Assembly: GCA_017615545.1 (NCBI GenBank)
Contig: JAFZZY010000033.1
Location: forward strand, 1-64,000
Length of the DNA: 64,000 nucleotides
Direction: 5' to 3'
Source of the DNA: Lachnospiraceae bacterium
GTDB taxonomy: Bacteria > Bacillota > Clostridia > Lachnospirales > Lachnospiraceae
Part shown: positions 45,599 through 53,529 of the stretch, one piece after another
Numbering within the stretch: the stretch's first letter is position 1
How the letters are laid out: each line of letters opens with the position of its first letter
The notes under the pieces: model-generated
Seen by the model: only the letters and a program-made list of their open reading frames with translations
Database searches by the model: none
Told to the model about the DNA's origin: nothing
Made by a program: the position numbers and the translations under genes

Positions 45599-45627
45599 TG
45601 GACAAAACAGCATATGTCAACTATACT
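45599..45627 (+). promoter_or_regulatory. Promoter of the GNAT operon
   Basis: TGGACA (45599-45604), 17 bp, TATACT (45622-45627). Confidence 0.75.
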
Positions 45628-45663
45628 AGGACTGATACGTTTTTAAACAAGAGGAGATGAAAG

Positions 45664-46587
45664 ATGAATATCAAAACCAAGCATTTCCAGATCCTGACGG
45701 ATATCGATCTGGTCTGGAAGCTGATGACGGATGTATATAACCATGAGGAGAGCAACGGGCCGGCGGCGCCGTTTTTTGAGTATGCGGTCACTTCGCCGTG
45801 GCATGATAAGGATTATGTGCGGCTGAACCGCTTCTGGCTGGATGGAGATCTTCCCGTGGTGTTTGTGTTTTATGAGTCTTCGGTCACGGAGCTTTTCTTT
45901 GTGCTGCGGCCGGGATATGAGTTTTTGGCAAAGGATATGATCGACTACGCGGAGACCATGTTTCCGAAATTTGAGGATCCGCAGGAGCTGATCTTTTCGA
46001 CGGGGCAGAAGGCATTGATCGAGGAAGCGAAGCGGCGCGGATATCAGAAGATCTACGATGAGACCGACCGGATCTTTGATTTCCGTACCGGGGATCTCGA
46101 TTACCCGCTGCCGGAAGGCTATCATTTTGTAGAATCCAGAACGTCGGATCCGCTGAAGGTCGCGAAGTGCCTGTGGGAAGGTTTTAACAGCAACGAGTAC
46201 GGACCGTTTGTAAACTGGGAGGTTCCGACGAAGAACGGAGGCCTGAGTCCGCACGAACTGTATCAGAATGTGCTGGGAGCCACGATAGCGCCGTCACCGC
46301 ATTCGACCTACGATTACACTGTGATCATCGCGGATGAGGCGGACGAATATGTTTGCTTTTCCGGCATGTGGTGGGTTCCGGAGAACCATCTGGCGTACAT
46401 GGAGCCGCTGTGTTCCGTGCCGCGCGTCCAGCACAAAGGTCTGGCGGCGGCTGCCCTTTCGCAGCATGTCCGCACATTGCGTCCGCTCGGCGCTGAGATC
46501 ATGACCGGTGGCGGGAACGAATTCTACAAAAAGATCGGCTACCAGGGAGTCCACGTGCTCGAGCATTATCGGAAAGAAAACAAGTAA
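45664..46587 (+). CDS. GNAT-type acetyltransferase-like protein
   Basis: Predicted 307-aa protein, probably two GNAT-like halves. The C-terminal half shows the GNAT core: a strand EYVCFSGMWWVPENHLAYMEPLCSVP, then QHKGLAAAALSQHV in the acetyl-CoA loop position (the usual R/Q-x-x-G/A becomes Q-H-K-G-L-A), and FYKKIGYQ near the end. The N-terminal half (YNHEESNGPAAPFFEYAVTSPWHD, ELFFVLRPGYEF) looks like a degenerate copy. AGAGGAG precedes ATG. It heads a three-gene operon with a methyltransferase and a P-loop kinase-like gene. Substrate unknown. Confidence 0.8.
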   Translation: MNIKTKHFQILTDIDLVWKLMTDVYNHEESNGPAAPFFEYAVTSPWHDKDYVRLNRFWLDGDLPVVFVFYESSVTELFFVLRPGYEFLAKDMIDYAETMFPKFEDPQELIFSTGQKALIEEAKRRGYQKIYDETDRIFDFRTGDLDYPLPEGYHFVESRTSDPLKVAKCLWEGFNSNEYGPFVNWEVPTKNGGLSPHELYQNVLGATIAPSPHSTYDYTVIIADEADEYVCFSGMWWVPENHLAYMEPLCSVPRVQHKGLAAAALSQHVRTLRPLGAEIMTGGGNEFYKKIGYQGVHVLEHYRKENK

Positions 46588-46613
46588 TTATTTAATTCAG
46601 GGAGGGATAAAAC

Positions 46614-47258
46614 ATGTCAAAGGTTTCAAGAGAGAGTTCTCTTCGTTACTGGGACAATGCACACCGGGAGTACAAGAGAGAGAACATCATGTACGATGAA
46701 TGGTTGGAGAGTTTCGATGAGATGATCATGAACTGCAAGAAGCCCATATTGGATCTGGGCTGCGGCAGCGGTAATGACACCAAGTATCTGATCGAAAAGG
46801 GGAAGGAAGTCATTTCCTGCGACCAGTCGCAAAACGCCATCAACAACATCAAGAAGAATTTCCCCGAGGTGAAGGACGCCATCTGTTTTAATATGTTGGA
46901 CGGCATGCCATTCGAGGACGAAACCTTCGAGGTGATCATCGCGGACTTGTGTCTCCATTATTTTGACGAGGCGGACACGAAGGCTATCGTTGCCGAGATC
47001 CGGCGCATCCTCGTGCCCGGAGGTCACCTGATCTTCCGTGTGAACTCGGTGAAGGACGTGGCACACGGAGCAGGGCAGGGTCCCGAAGTTGAGAAGCACG
47101 TGTTCGAAATGGAGGGCAAGGAGATCAAGCGTTTCTTCGATGAGGACGATGTCCGCCACTTCTTCGGAGACTTTGAATTCGAGTATTTGAACGAAGAGAT
47201 CATGACCCGCTACCAAAAGTCTAAACCGCTCTTCAAGGTTTGTGCAAAAAAGATCTGA
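46614..47258 (+). CDS. Class I SAM-dependent methyltransferase
   Basis: Predicted 214-aa protein. The SAM-binding motif I is LDLGCGSGNDTKYL (about 44-57), motif II ISCDQSQNAI, and the post motifs IIADLCLHYFDEAD and LVPGGHLIFRVNS are clear. AGGGAGG precedes ATG. It follows the GNAT gene by 26 bp. Tellurite-resistance or small-molecule methyltransferases are similar; the substrate is unknown. Confidence 0.9.
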   Translation: MSKVSRESSLRYWDNAHREYKRENIMYDEWLESFDEMIMNCKKPILDLGCGSGNDTKYLIEKGKEVISCDQSQNAINNIKKNFPEVKDAICFNMLDGMPFEDETFEVIIADLCLHYFDEADTKAIVAEIRRILVPGGHLIFRVNSVKDVAHGAGQGPEVEKHVFEMEGKEIKRFFDEDDVRHFFGDFEFEYLNEEIMTRYQKSKPLFKVCAKKI

Positions 47259-47274
47259 ATCTGCAGAGGTGAAA

Positions 47275-47823
47275 ATGATTATATTGATCACGGGAGCATC
47301 CCACGCAGGTAAAACCTATCTGTCACAGAGGATGCTGGAGAAATACAAATATCCTTATCTTTCGATCGACCATCTGAAGATGGGACTGATCCGCAGTGGG
47401 AATACCACACTCACGCCGATGGACGACGACGCATTGACCGAATACCTGTGGCCCATCGTCCGCGAGATGGTCAAAACCGCCATCGAGAATGAGCAGAACC
47501 TCATCGTCGAAGGATGCTACATTCCGGCGGACTGGCGGAAAGACTTCGAGCCAGAGTATCTGGAGCACATCGAATTCATTTGCCTGGCCATGACGGAAGA
47601 GTATATCGATGCGCATTTCGATGATATCTTCCTTCACGAGTCTGCGGTCGAGACCCGGATGACTCAGGGGGACTACACGAAGGAGGAACTGAAGCAAAGC
47701 AACCGCGACTTCGCGGAGAGTTTTCGTGCTGCCGGCGATCGGGTCGTGCTGATCGACGAGGATTTCGAGAAGACGATGGACGGCCTTTTTGAGTGTTTTG
47801 ACCATTTTATACCACAAGTATAA
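47275..47823 (+). CDS. P-loop kinase-like ATPase
   Basis: Predicted 182-aa protein with Walker A ITGASHAGKTYLSQR at the start, a lid-like helical region, IVEGCYIP, and an acidic end. It resembles small-molecule or nucleotide kinases of the AAA_33/zeta-like type. ATG 47275 has GAGGTG upstream and lies 16 bp after the methyltransferase gene. The stop codon overlaps the -35 of the next promoter. Confidence 0.8.
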   Translation: MIILITGASHAGKTYLSQRMLEKYKYPYLSIDHLKMGLIRSGNTTLTPMDDDALTEYLWPIVREMVKTAIENEQNLIVEGCYIPADWRKDFEPEYLEHIEFICLAMTEEYIDAHFDDIFLHESAVETRMTQGDYTKEELKQSNRDFAESFRAAGDRVVLIDEDFEKTMDGLFECFDHFIPQV

Positions 47824-47851
47824 TGACAAATCGGAAAAACGGTGCTATAAT
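47823..47851 (+). promoter_or_regulatory. Promoter of the 49-aa ORF and rtcB
   Basis: ATGACA (47823-47828), 17 bp, TATAAT (47846-47851). Confidence 0.8.
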
Positions 47852-47906
47852 ACGACCGTGAAAAACGATTAGCGGAGCGAAAAGCTCCCGGAAAGGAAGA
47901 TTAATC

Positions 47907-48056
47907 ATGGCAACTGTTCAATGCATATTCAGTTATGATAGTGATTGCTGTGGATCAACGTGCAAGACCAGTTTTGTACGGGGATCGTTTTTCGTGCCTT
48001 CATATAAGATTGAGCTTATGCGAGAACATGTCGTTCATGATATGATACGCCGTTAA
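47907..48056 (+). CDS. 49-aa cysteine-rich ORF ahead of rtcB
   Basis: ATG 47907 follows AAAGGAAGA at 6 nt and the promoter at about 55 nt. The peptide starts MATVQCIFSYDSDCCGSTCK (Cys 6, 14, 15, 19) and ends in a basic HVVHDMIRR. No family recognised. A strong terminator follows 31 bp later and no promoter is seen between it and rtcB, so this may be a leader peptide or a small secreted or metal-binding protein in the rtcB transcript. Confidence 0.65.
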   Translation: MATVQCIFSYDSDCCGSTCKTSFVRGSFFVPSYKIELMREHVVHDMIRR

Positions 48057-48087
48057 CAGGCGCATTACGATAGATATGCTTGTGCAG

Positions 48088-48126
48088 ACCGCTTGCCTTA
48101 TGTGAGGCAGGCGGTTTTTTGTTTTT
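48088..48126 (+). terminator. Terminator between the 49-aa ORF and rtcB
   Basis: ACCGCTTGCCT (48088-48098) pairs with AGGCAGGCGGT (48105-48115) with one G-U, followed by TTTTTTGTTTTT. Confidence 0.85.
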
Positions 48127-48158
48127 CATGTTTCAGTGTGTTTTGGAAAGGACTTAAC

Positions 48159-49373
48159 ATGGACATTTTAGAGATCAAGGGAAAGATGAATACTGCGATC
48201 TGTTATGCAAGAGTCGTCGAAGACGAGGCAATCGCTCAGATCCGCCGTATGTGCGACTATGCCATGACGGAGGGCTCCAGGATCCGCATCATGCCGGACG
48301 TTCATGCCGGCGCGGGCTGCACCATCGGGACCACCATGACTATTACGGACAAGGTCGTACCCAACGTGGTCGGAGTCGACATCGGCTGCGGCATGTACAC
48401 GGTAAACCTGGGAAAGGACCCGATCGATTTCGAAAAGGTGGACGCCGCTGCGCATTACATTCCTTCGGGCATAAATGTTTGGGAGGAACTGACCGAGCGG
48501 TTCGATCTGACCGGACTCAGATGCTTCGATAAACTCAGGGATACGAACCGTTTGGAAAGATCGCTGGGAACTTTGGGCGGCGGAAACCACTTTATCGAGA
48601 TCGATGAAGCGGCCGACGGGACGAAGTATCTGGTGATCCATTCCGGATCGAGAAATCTCGGAAAACAGGTTGCGGAATACTACCAGAAACTGGCGGTAGA
48701 TCTGAACCGTGGATATGCAGAGTATTTTGCGAAGCGTGACGAGATCATTAAAACCTATAAAGAGCTGGGACGCAAGAATGAGATAGAAGGGGCGTTGAAG
48801 CAGCTGCATTATCAGGTTTACAAAAGTGAGACCACCATGCCGGAAGATTTGTGTTTTCTGTACGGAGAGTATCTGGAAGACTATCTTCACGACGTTGTTA
48901 TCTGCCAGACATTTGCCAAAAGAAGCAGAGAAAAAATGGCCGGGATCCTTATAGAACGCGCGGGACTTTCCGGTGGCGAGAGCTTCCATACCATTCATAA
49001 TTATATCGATACAGATGAAATGATTTTAAGAAAGGGCGCAATAGCGGCCCATAGTGGTGAGAAAGTGCTGATTCCGATCAATATGAGAGATGGAAGTATC
49101 CTCGCGATCGGCAAAGGAAATCCCGAGTGGAACTACTCCGCACCCCATGGCGCAGGGCGTATCATGTCCAGAACCAGGGCGAAGCATGTCCTGAGTCTGG
49201 AAGAGTACGAGAAGAGCATGGAGGGAGTATACACGACTTCGATCAACGAAAATACACTGGACGAGGCACCGATGGCCTACAAGAGCCTTGCGGACATCCT
49301 GGATGTCATCCGCGAATCGGTAGATGTCATTGATGTCATGAAACCGATCTATAACTTTAAGGCTTCCGAGTAG
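48159..49373 (+). CDS. rtcB: RNA ligase RtcB family protein
   Basis: Predicted 404-aa GTP- and Mn-dependent ligase joining 2',3'-cyclic-phosphate (3'-phosphate) RNA ends to 5'-OH ends. Motifs: MPDVHAGAG, GVDIGCGMY with the metal-binding Asp74 and Cys77, LGGGNHFIEID, IHSGSRNLG, HNYID, and SAPHGAGR with His330 as the likely guanylylated residue. ATG 48159 has AAAGGA at 6 nt. No RtcR or archease gene is adjacent; transcription seems to come from the promoter of the 49-aa ORF by reading through a terminator. Confidence 0.96.
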   Translation: MDILEIKGKMNTAICYARVVEDEAIAQIRRMCDYAMTEGSRIRIMPDVHAGAGCTIGTTMTITDKVVPNVVGVDIGCGMYTVNLGKDPIDFEKVDAAAHYIPSGINVWEELTERFDLTGLRCFDKLRDTNRLERSLGTLGGGNHFIEIDEAADGTKYLVIHSGSRNLGKQVAEYYQKLAVDLNRGYAEYFAKRDEIIKTYKELGRKNEIEGALKQLHYQVYKSETTMPEDLCFLYGEYLEDYLHDVVICQTFAKRSREKMAGILIERAGLSGGESFHTIHNYIDTDEMILRKGAIAAHSGEKVLIPINMRDGSILAIGKGNPEWNYSAPHGAGRIMSRTRAKHVLSLEEYEKSMEGVYTTSINENTLDEAPMAYKSLADILDVIRESVDVIDVMKPIYNFKASE

Positions 49374-49377
49374 AGAA

Positions 49378-49412
49378 CATCCTCTGCTCCGGGAAGCCGG
49401 AACGGAGGATGA
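49378..49412. terminator. Possible two-way terminator after rtcB
   Basis: CATCCTC (49379-49385) pairs with GAGGATG (49405-49411) around an inner CCGG stem, between two convergent genes. T-runs are weak on both sides. Confidence 0.45.
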
Positions 49413-49432
49413 AATGAATACGTTACCTGAAG

Positions 49433-50647
49433 TTATTTAACTGACCGGATCAGGATCACTCCCGTGCCGTTTTGTACGGGGAAAATGTCTGAAGTAAGGA
49501 TCGTTTGGGTTCCGTTCGCGGAGGTCGTTACGACCTGTACAAGTGTATGATCTTTATCAGGCACAAAGGAAGACTGCCGGATCTTTCCGTCCTCAAGACT
49601 GAAGATCTCCGGCTCGGATGTCGGATCGGCAACGTAGTCGACCCGGTACATTACGGGTGCTCCGTTTCCCATTGAGATCGAATAATTATCATCCTTTGCC
49701 AGCAAAGTTTCTTTGGTCTGCAGGTCGATGATGACACGGGATAGACCGAAGTTTTCATAGACCATATATCGGTCATCGATCACGGAGAAATGGCTGACGT
49801 TCATACCGATCTCGTTCCAGGCATCCTGCCTGCTTAAGATCCCGTGAATGGTCGTGATCGCATTTACGAGAATGTTCCCCACCGGCAGTTCCGATGTTTT
49901 TTGGTAGTTTTCGTCATATCGGTCAATGTACATCTCGTTTTCGCTGTCAACATTCAACTTCAACCGAAGCAGATAAAAACCGTGATCCGCGGCACAGATA
50001 CTACGCAGGGAATCTGCAGTAGAAGGGAAGGCCAGGACTTCACGGATCTTTTCCGTGCCCGGATCGAATTCATAGATCTTATCGATCCGGTCATTTACCG
50101 TTTCATGATTCATGATCAGCAGTTTCCCGTCGATCGTCGCCATAGCAGTGTAAGGGAAGCCGTCTTCCGATACGGTGTATGTTTTCATTGTCCGATTTGC
50201 GGTATCGAATGCAAGCAGCAGAAGCGGGACGGCCTCTTTGTAAGGATCTCCTTTGACAGCGAGAGTGTAGACCACGCCGTTCAGTTCCGTGCGCGTGAAA
50301 CCGGCCTCGTATCCCTGGCCTTCTAGGTTCCCAAGTAATACATCCGTTCTGTCTTTCAGGTTGAAAAAACGGTACTCGGCAGGGCCGGTATGTGAATTCG
50401 CATCCACATTAAACACGCTGTAAAAGATCCCGTCATCAACGGCGGTGATCCTGGCTTGATGATCGATCTCACCGATTTTGGCACCGCTCTCGTTCATGAT
50501 CACCAGGGGGTTCTCCAAGATCCTTTTAGGTTCGCTTTCATTCGTGGAGGCGTTTTCGGTGGGATCGGGTCCGGCCTTGGATCTGCAGCTTACTATTGCT
50601 GCCAATAATAAAGTTGATATGAGCAAAACGATTATCGTTTTCTTCAT
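49433..50647 (-). CDS. Lipoprotein of unknown function
   Basis: Predicted 404-aa lipoprotein: short signal peptide ending in AAIVSC (Cys21 as lipid site), then a Ser/Thr/Glu linker. The rest is a regular series of beta strands with VVYTLAVKGD, LLLLAFDTANRTMKTY, KLLIMNHE, KIYEFDPGTEKIREV and MVYENFGLSRVIIDLQTKETLL, the rhythm of a beta-propeller. A good AAAGGATG lies before ATG. It stands alone. Role unknown; a surface sensor or wall-binding part is possible. Confidence 0.8.
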   Translation of the reverse strand: MKKTIIVLLISTLLLAAIVSCRSKAGPDPTENASTNESEPKRILENPLVIMNESGAKIGEIDHQARITAVDDGIFYSVFNVDANSHTGPAEYRFFNLKDRTDVLLGNLEGQGYEAGFTRTELNGVVYTLAVKGDPYKEAVPLLLLAFDTANRTMKTYTVSEDGFPYTAMATIDGKLLIMNHETVNDRIDKIYEFDPGTEKIREVLAFPSTADSLRSICAADHGFYLLRLKLNVDSENEMYIDRYDENYQKTSELPVGNILVNAITTIHGILSRQDAWNEIGMNVSHFSVIDDRYMVYENFGLSRVIIDLQTKETLLAKDDNYSISMGNGAPVMYRVDYVADPTSEPEIFSLEDGKIRQSSFVPDKDHTLVQVVTTSANGTQTILTSDIFPVQNGTGVILIRSVK

Positions 50648-50692
50648 AGTTACACATCCTTTCGTTTATCGTTTTCATATGTATAACGATCG

Positions 50693-50729
50693 ATCCGCCC
50701 GAAATGTCGGCGGATCTGTTATTTTTTTG
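50693..50729 (+). terminator. Terminator-like hairpin upstream of the coiled-coil gene
   Basis: GATCCGCC (50693-50700) pairs with GGCGGATC (50710-50717), followed by TGTTATTTTTTT on the + strand. It has no upstream + strand gene and lies opposite the start of the lipoprotein gene. Confidence 0.6.
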
Positions 50730-50844
50730 AACAAGTTTTCCGCAGGTCGTTGGGGGATGAATGGGTTGTATTTTTATCGGACAGCATTTTCCGTAAAATT
50801 AATATATAAAAATCCCCGATCTCATATACGAACTGTGGTCTGTG

Positions 50845-50853
50845 TGGTATAAT
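50845..50853 (+). promoter_or_regulatory. Extended -10 promoter of the coiled-coil/sbcDC operon
   Basis: TGGTATAAT at 50845-50853 (TGn plus consensus -10) with no clear -35; the start codon follows at 50927. Confidence 0.6.
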
Positions 50854-50926
50854 ATCAGTATCGATTGAAACGTATTGAATGCTGAAACAATGAGCCATAC
50901 TACACGAATATGAAGGGAGGGTGCCT

Positions 50927-52366
50927 ATGCTGCTCTTTTCAACGATCTTATCTATCAGTCCGAAGGTCACGAAGGAAGATTTTATCAAGCTCGTGATCGA
51001 ATGGAACCAGAACAGCTCCCATAAGGAGAACGTTGTTCGCGGCTTGCAGTGGAACGGAGAGATGAACGTTCGCTTTGGAGACGATGATCTGTGGCTGGAT
51101 ATTGAGGAATATGAGCCTGAGGACATCGTCGCCATCCGCCATGAAAAGAGGGAGGAAAGCGGCGTGATCTGGGACACCGATTACGTCATGAACTTCCGTG
51201 AGCGGAAAATGTCCGTCCGCCTGGACCGCAGTTACGCGCCGGAGGCTCTGAAGCTGGATTCCGAGTTCTCCACGCCGCACTTCATCACACTGTTGATCCG
51301 TCGCGGATTTTTGGAAGATGACGGCGACCTCACGATCGAACGCACGCCGCACAGCATTGATGTGCGCAGCCTCGACCTGCTCGCCGATATCATGAAGGGC
51401 CGCAGGCAGTACCGCCTGCCGGTGGTCTACGTTTCCCGCACCTATCACGACGAGGATCCGGTGGATGTCGGCATTCTGGCCGGTCGCCTGAAGGGCGTCG
51501 CGCATGTGCTGGCACAGGACAGCAACGTGACGAACTCCCGACTTAAAACATTATGTGGCGGGGAAAATGAATACTACGGCGCCATCGGGATCTATTTTCC
51601 GAATCAGACCGTCGGCCATCGGAAGTACCAGTATCGAAATGAGATGGGGTATGACGCGACGCTTTTGGAGCGGGTGATCCGCGTGGTCATCCAGTACAGC
51701 AACGCCCAGATGATCGACACTTTGTATACCTGGCAGGGCGTGAACAATGCCCTCCTGCGTGACCGCCTGCAGTACCAGCGCGAGCGTTACTCGCAGGAAC
51801 TGGATGAGAAGGAAGCGCTGAAGCGTGCGAAGACCGAGGCGGAGGATCTGCTCGATGCCTTCGATGACGACATGCAGCGGCTGCAGAGGCAGGTGGAGGA
51901 ACTCACGCGGTCCAATGAAGCTCTGCAATACGAAAACCAGGGCCTGCGAGCGAAACTGGATGCAAGCGATACCGTGCCCGTTCTGAACATGGGCGATGAA
52001 AACGACTTGTATCCCGGCGAGGTCAAAGACTTGCTGCTGGCTGTGCTTTCGGATGCTGCCGTGAATATGAGTGACGACATGCGACGTGCGGACATCGTGA
52101 AGGACATCCTTCAGAGCAATGACTACCAGCGCCTGAGTGAGAAGCGTGCAGAGCAGATCAAACGTTTGCTGAAGAACTACGACGGCATGACTCCGCGCCT
52201 GCGCTCGGAACTCGAACGGCTCGGTTTCGTCATCACCGAGGACGGCAAACACTACAAATTGACTTACTACGGAGACGGACGTTACCAGACGGCATTTTCC
52301 AAGACGCCGAGCGACGTCCGCAGCGGCAAAAACGGCGCGCAGGAGATCCTGCGCAGAATGATGTGA
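50927..52366 (+). CDS. Uncharacterised coiled-coil protein with HicA-like C-terminus
   Basis: Predicted 479-aa protein, no known family name. Residues 1-280 form a globular domain (FSTILSISPKVTKEDFIKLV, DTDYVMNFRERKMSVRLDRSYAPE, AGRLKGVAHVLAQ, YYGAIGIYFPN) that I cannot assign. About 281-345 is a coiled coil (YQRERYSQELDEKEALKRA onward). The end (about 385-479) has a helical pair and then GFVITEDGKHYKLTYYGDGRY...TPSDVRSGKNGAQEIL, which resembles the dsRBD-like HicA fold (a G-x-x-H motif and a T-P-x-D-x-R-x-G strand-helix). AAGGGAGG is 6 nt before ATG 50927. It is 28 bp before sbcD, so it is likely linked with DNA end processing. Confidence 0.75.
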   Translation: MLLFSTILSISPKVTKEDFIKLVIEWNQNSSHKENVVRGLQWNGEMNVRFGDDDLWLDIEEYEPEDIVAIRHEKREESGVIWDTDYVMNFRERKMSVRLDRSYAPEALKLDSEFSTPHFITLLIRRGFLEDDGDLTIERTPHSIDVRSLDLLADIMKGRRQYRLPVVYVSRTYHDEDPVDVGILAGRLKGVAHVLAQDSNVTNSRLKTLCGGENEYYGAIGIYFPNQTVGHRKYQYRNEMGYDATLLERVIRVVIQYSNAQMIDTLYTWQGVNNALLRDRLQYQRERYSQELDEKEALKRAKTEAEDLLDAFDDDMQRLQRQVEELTRSNEALQYENQGLRAKLDASDTVPVLNMGDENDLYPGEVKDLLLAVLSDAAVNMSDDMRRADIVKDILQSNDYQRLSEKRAEQIKRLLKNYDGMTPRLRSELERLGFVITEDGKHYKLTYYGDGRYQTAFSKTPSDVRSGKNGAQEILRRMM

Positions 52367-52394
52367 TCCGACCTACGGATCGGAAAGGCGTTCT

Positions 52395-53519
52395 ATGAAA
52401 CTGTTACATTTGGCGGACCTGCACATCGGAAAGATCGTGAACCGGTTTTCGATGTTGGAGGATCAGAAATACATTTTGGAGCAGGTGCTTCGGATCGTGG
52501 ACGAGGAGCAGCCGGAGGCGGTCGTGATCGCCGGGGACATCTATGACCGGACGTCTCCGCCGGCCGATGCGGTCGCGGTGTTCGACGATTTTCTGGTCGA
52601 GCTGACGAGGCGCGGGCAGAAGGTCTTCATGATCTACGGAAACCACGACAGCGCCGAGAGGATCGCGTACGCTTCCCGGATCCTGAAGAACAGCAATGTC
52701 TTCGTTTCGAAGGTCTACGACGGAAACGTCGAGCCGGTCGTTCTTAAGGACGAATTCGGCGAGGTCAATTTCTACCTGCTTCCGTTCGTGAAGCCTGCCC
52801 ATGTGCGGCATAGCTTTGAAGACGAGAAGATCAACGATCATTCCGATGCGGTGCGGGTCGCAGTCGAACATATGGACATTGACCGCAAAAAGAGGAATGT
52901 GCTGGTCGCGCACCAGTTCATCACAAATGCGGAGCTTTCGGGCTCGGAGGAGCGGTCGATCGGCGGCACCGAGAACGTCGACGTATCGGCGGTCGAAGAC
53001 TTCGATTATGTGGCGCTCGGCCACATCCATAAGGCCCAGGGCGCCGGAAAGAAGCACGTCCGTTACAGCGGCTCCCTGCTCAAATACTCGTTCGACGAGG
53101 CAGAGCAGACGAAGTCCGTGACGATCGTTGAGTTGAAAGAGAAGGGCACGGTGGACTACCGCAATATCGACCTCACGCCGCTTCGGGAAATGCGTGTGAT
53201 CGAGGGCAGTTATGAGACTGTCATGCAGCAGGGCCACGCGGACAGCCGGAAGGAAGATTATGTGAAGGTCATCCTGACGGACGAAAACGACATTCCGGAC
53301 GCGATCCGAAGATTGCGGACCGTGTACCCGAACATCATGCAGTTGCAGTATAACAACACGCGGACGAACAGCATCAGCCAGATCCAAAGAAACGAACGCG
53401 TGGAAGTGATGAAGCCGATTGAGATCATTTCCGACCTGTTTAAAGAACAAAACGGTCGGGAAATGGAGCCGGAGCAGGTGGAATGTTCCGAGCGCATCAT
53501 CAAGGATATCTGGGGTTAG
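52395..53519 (+). CDS. sbcD: Nuclease SbcCD subunit D
   Basis: Predicted 374-aa Mre11-type phosphoesterase that, with SbcC, cuts DNA hairpins and ends. Metal ligands: D8 and H10 (ADLHIGK), D48 (AGDIYDR), N83/H84 (YGNHDS), then HQFITNAEL and GHIHKAQ. CGGAAAGG precedes ATG. It sits 10 bp before sbcC. Confidence 0.96.
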   Translation: MKLLHLADLHIGKIVNRFSMLEDQKYILEQVLRIVDEEQPEAVVIAGDIYDRTSPPADAVAVFDDFLVELTRRGQKVFMIYGNHDSAERIAYASRILKNSNVFVSKVYDGNVEPVVLKDEFGEVNFYLLPFVKPAHVRHSFEDEKINDHSDAVRVAVEHMDIDRKKRNVLVAHQFITNAELSGSEERSIGGTENVDVSAVEDFDYVALGHIHKAQGAGKKHVRYSGSLLKYSFDEAEQTKSVTIVELKEKGTVDYRNIDLTPLREMRVIEGSYETVMQQGHADSRKEDYVKVILTDENDIPDAIRRLRTVYPNIMQLQYNNTRTNSISQIQRNERVEVMKPIEIISDLFKEQNGREMEPEQVECSERIIKDIWG

Positions 53520-53529
53520 GAGGTGGCCG

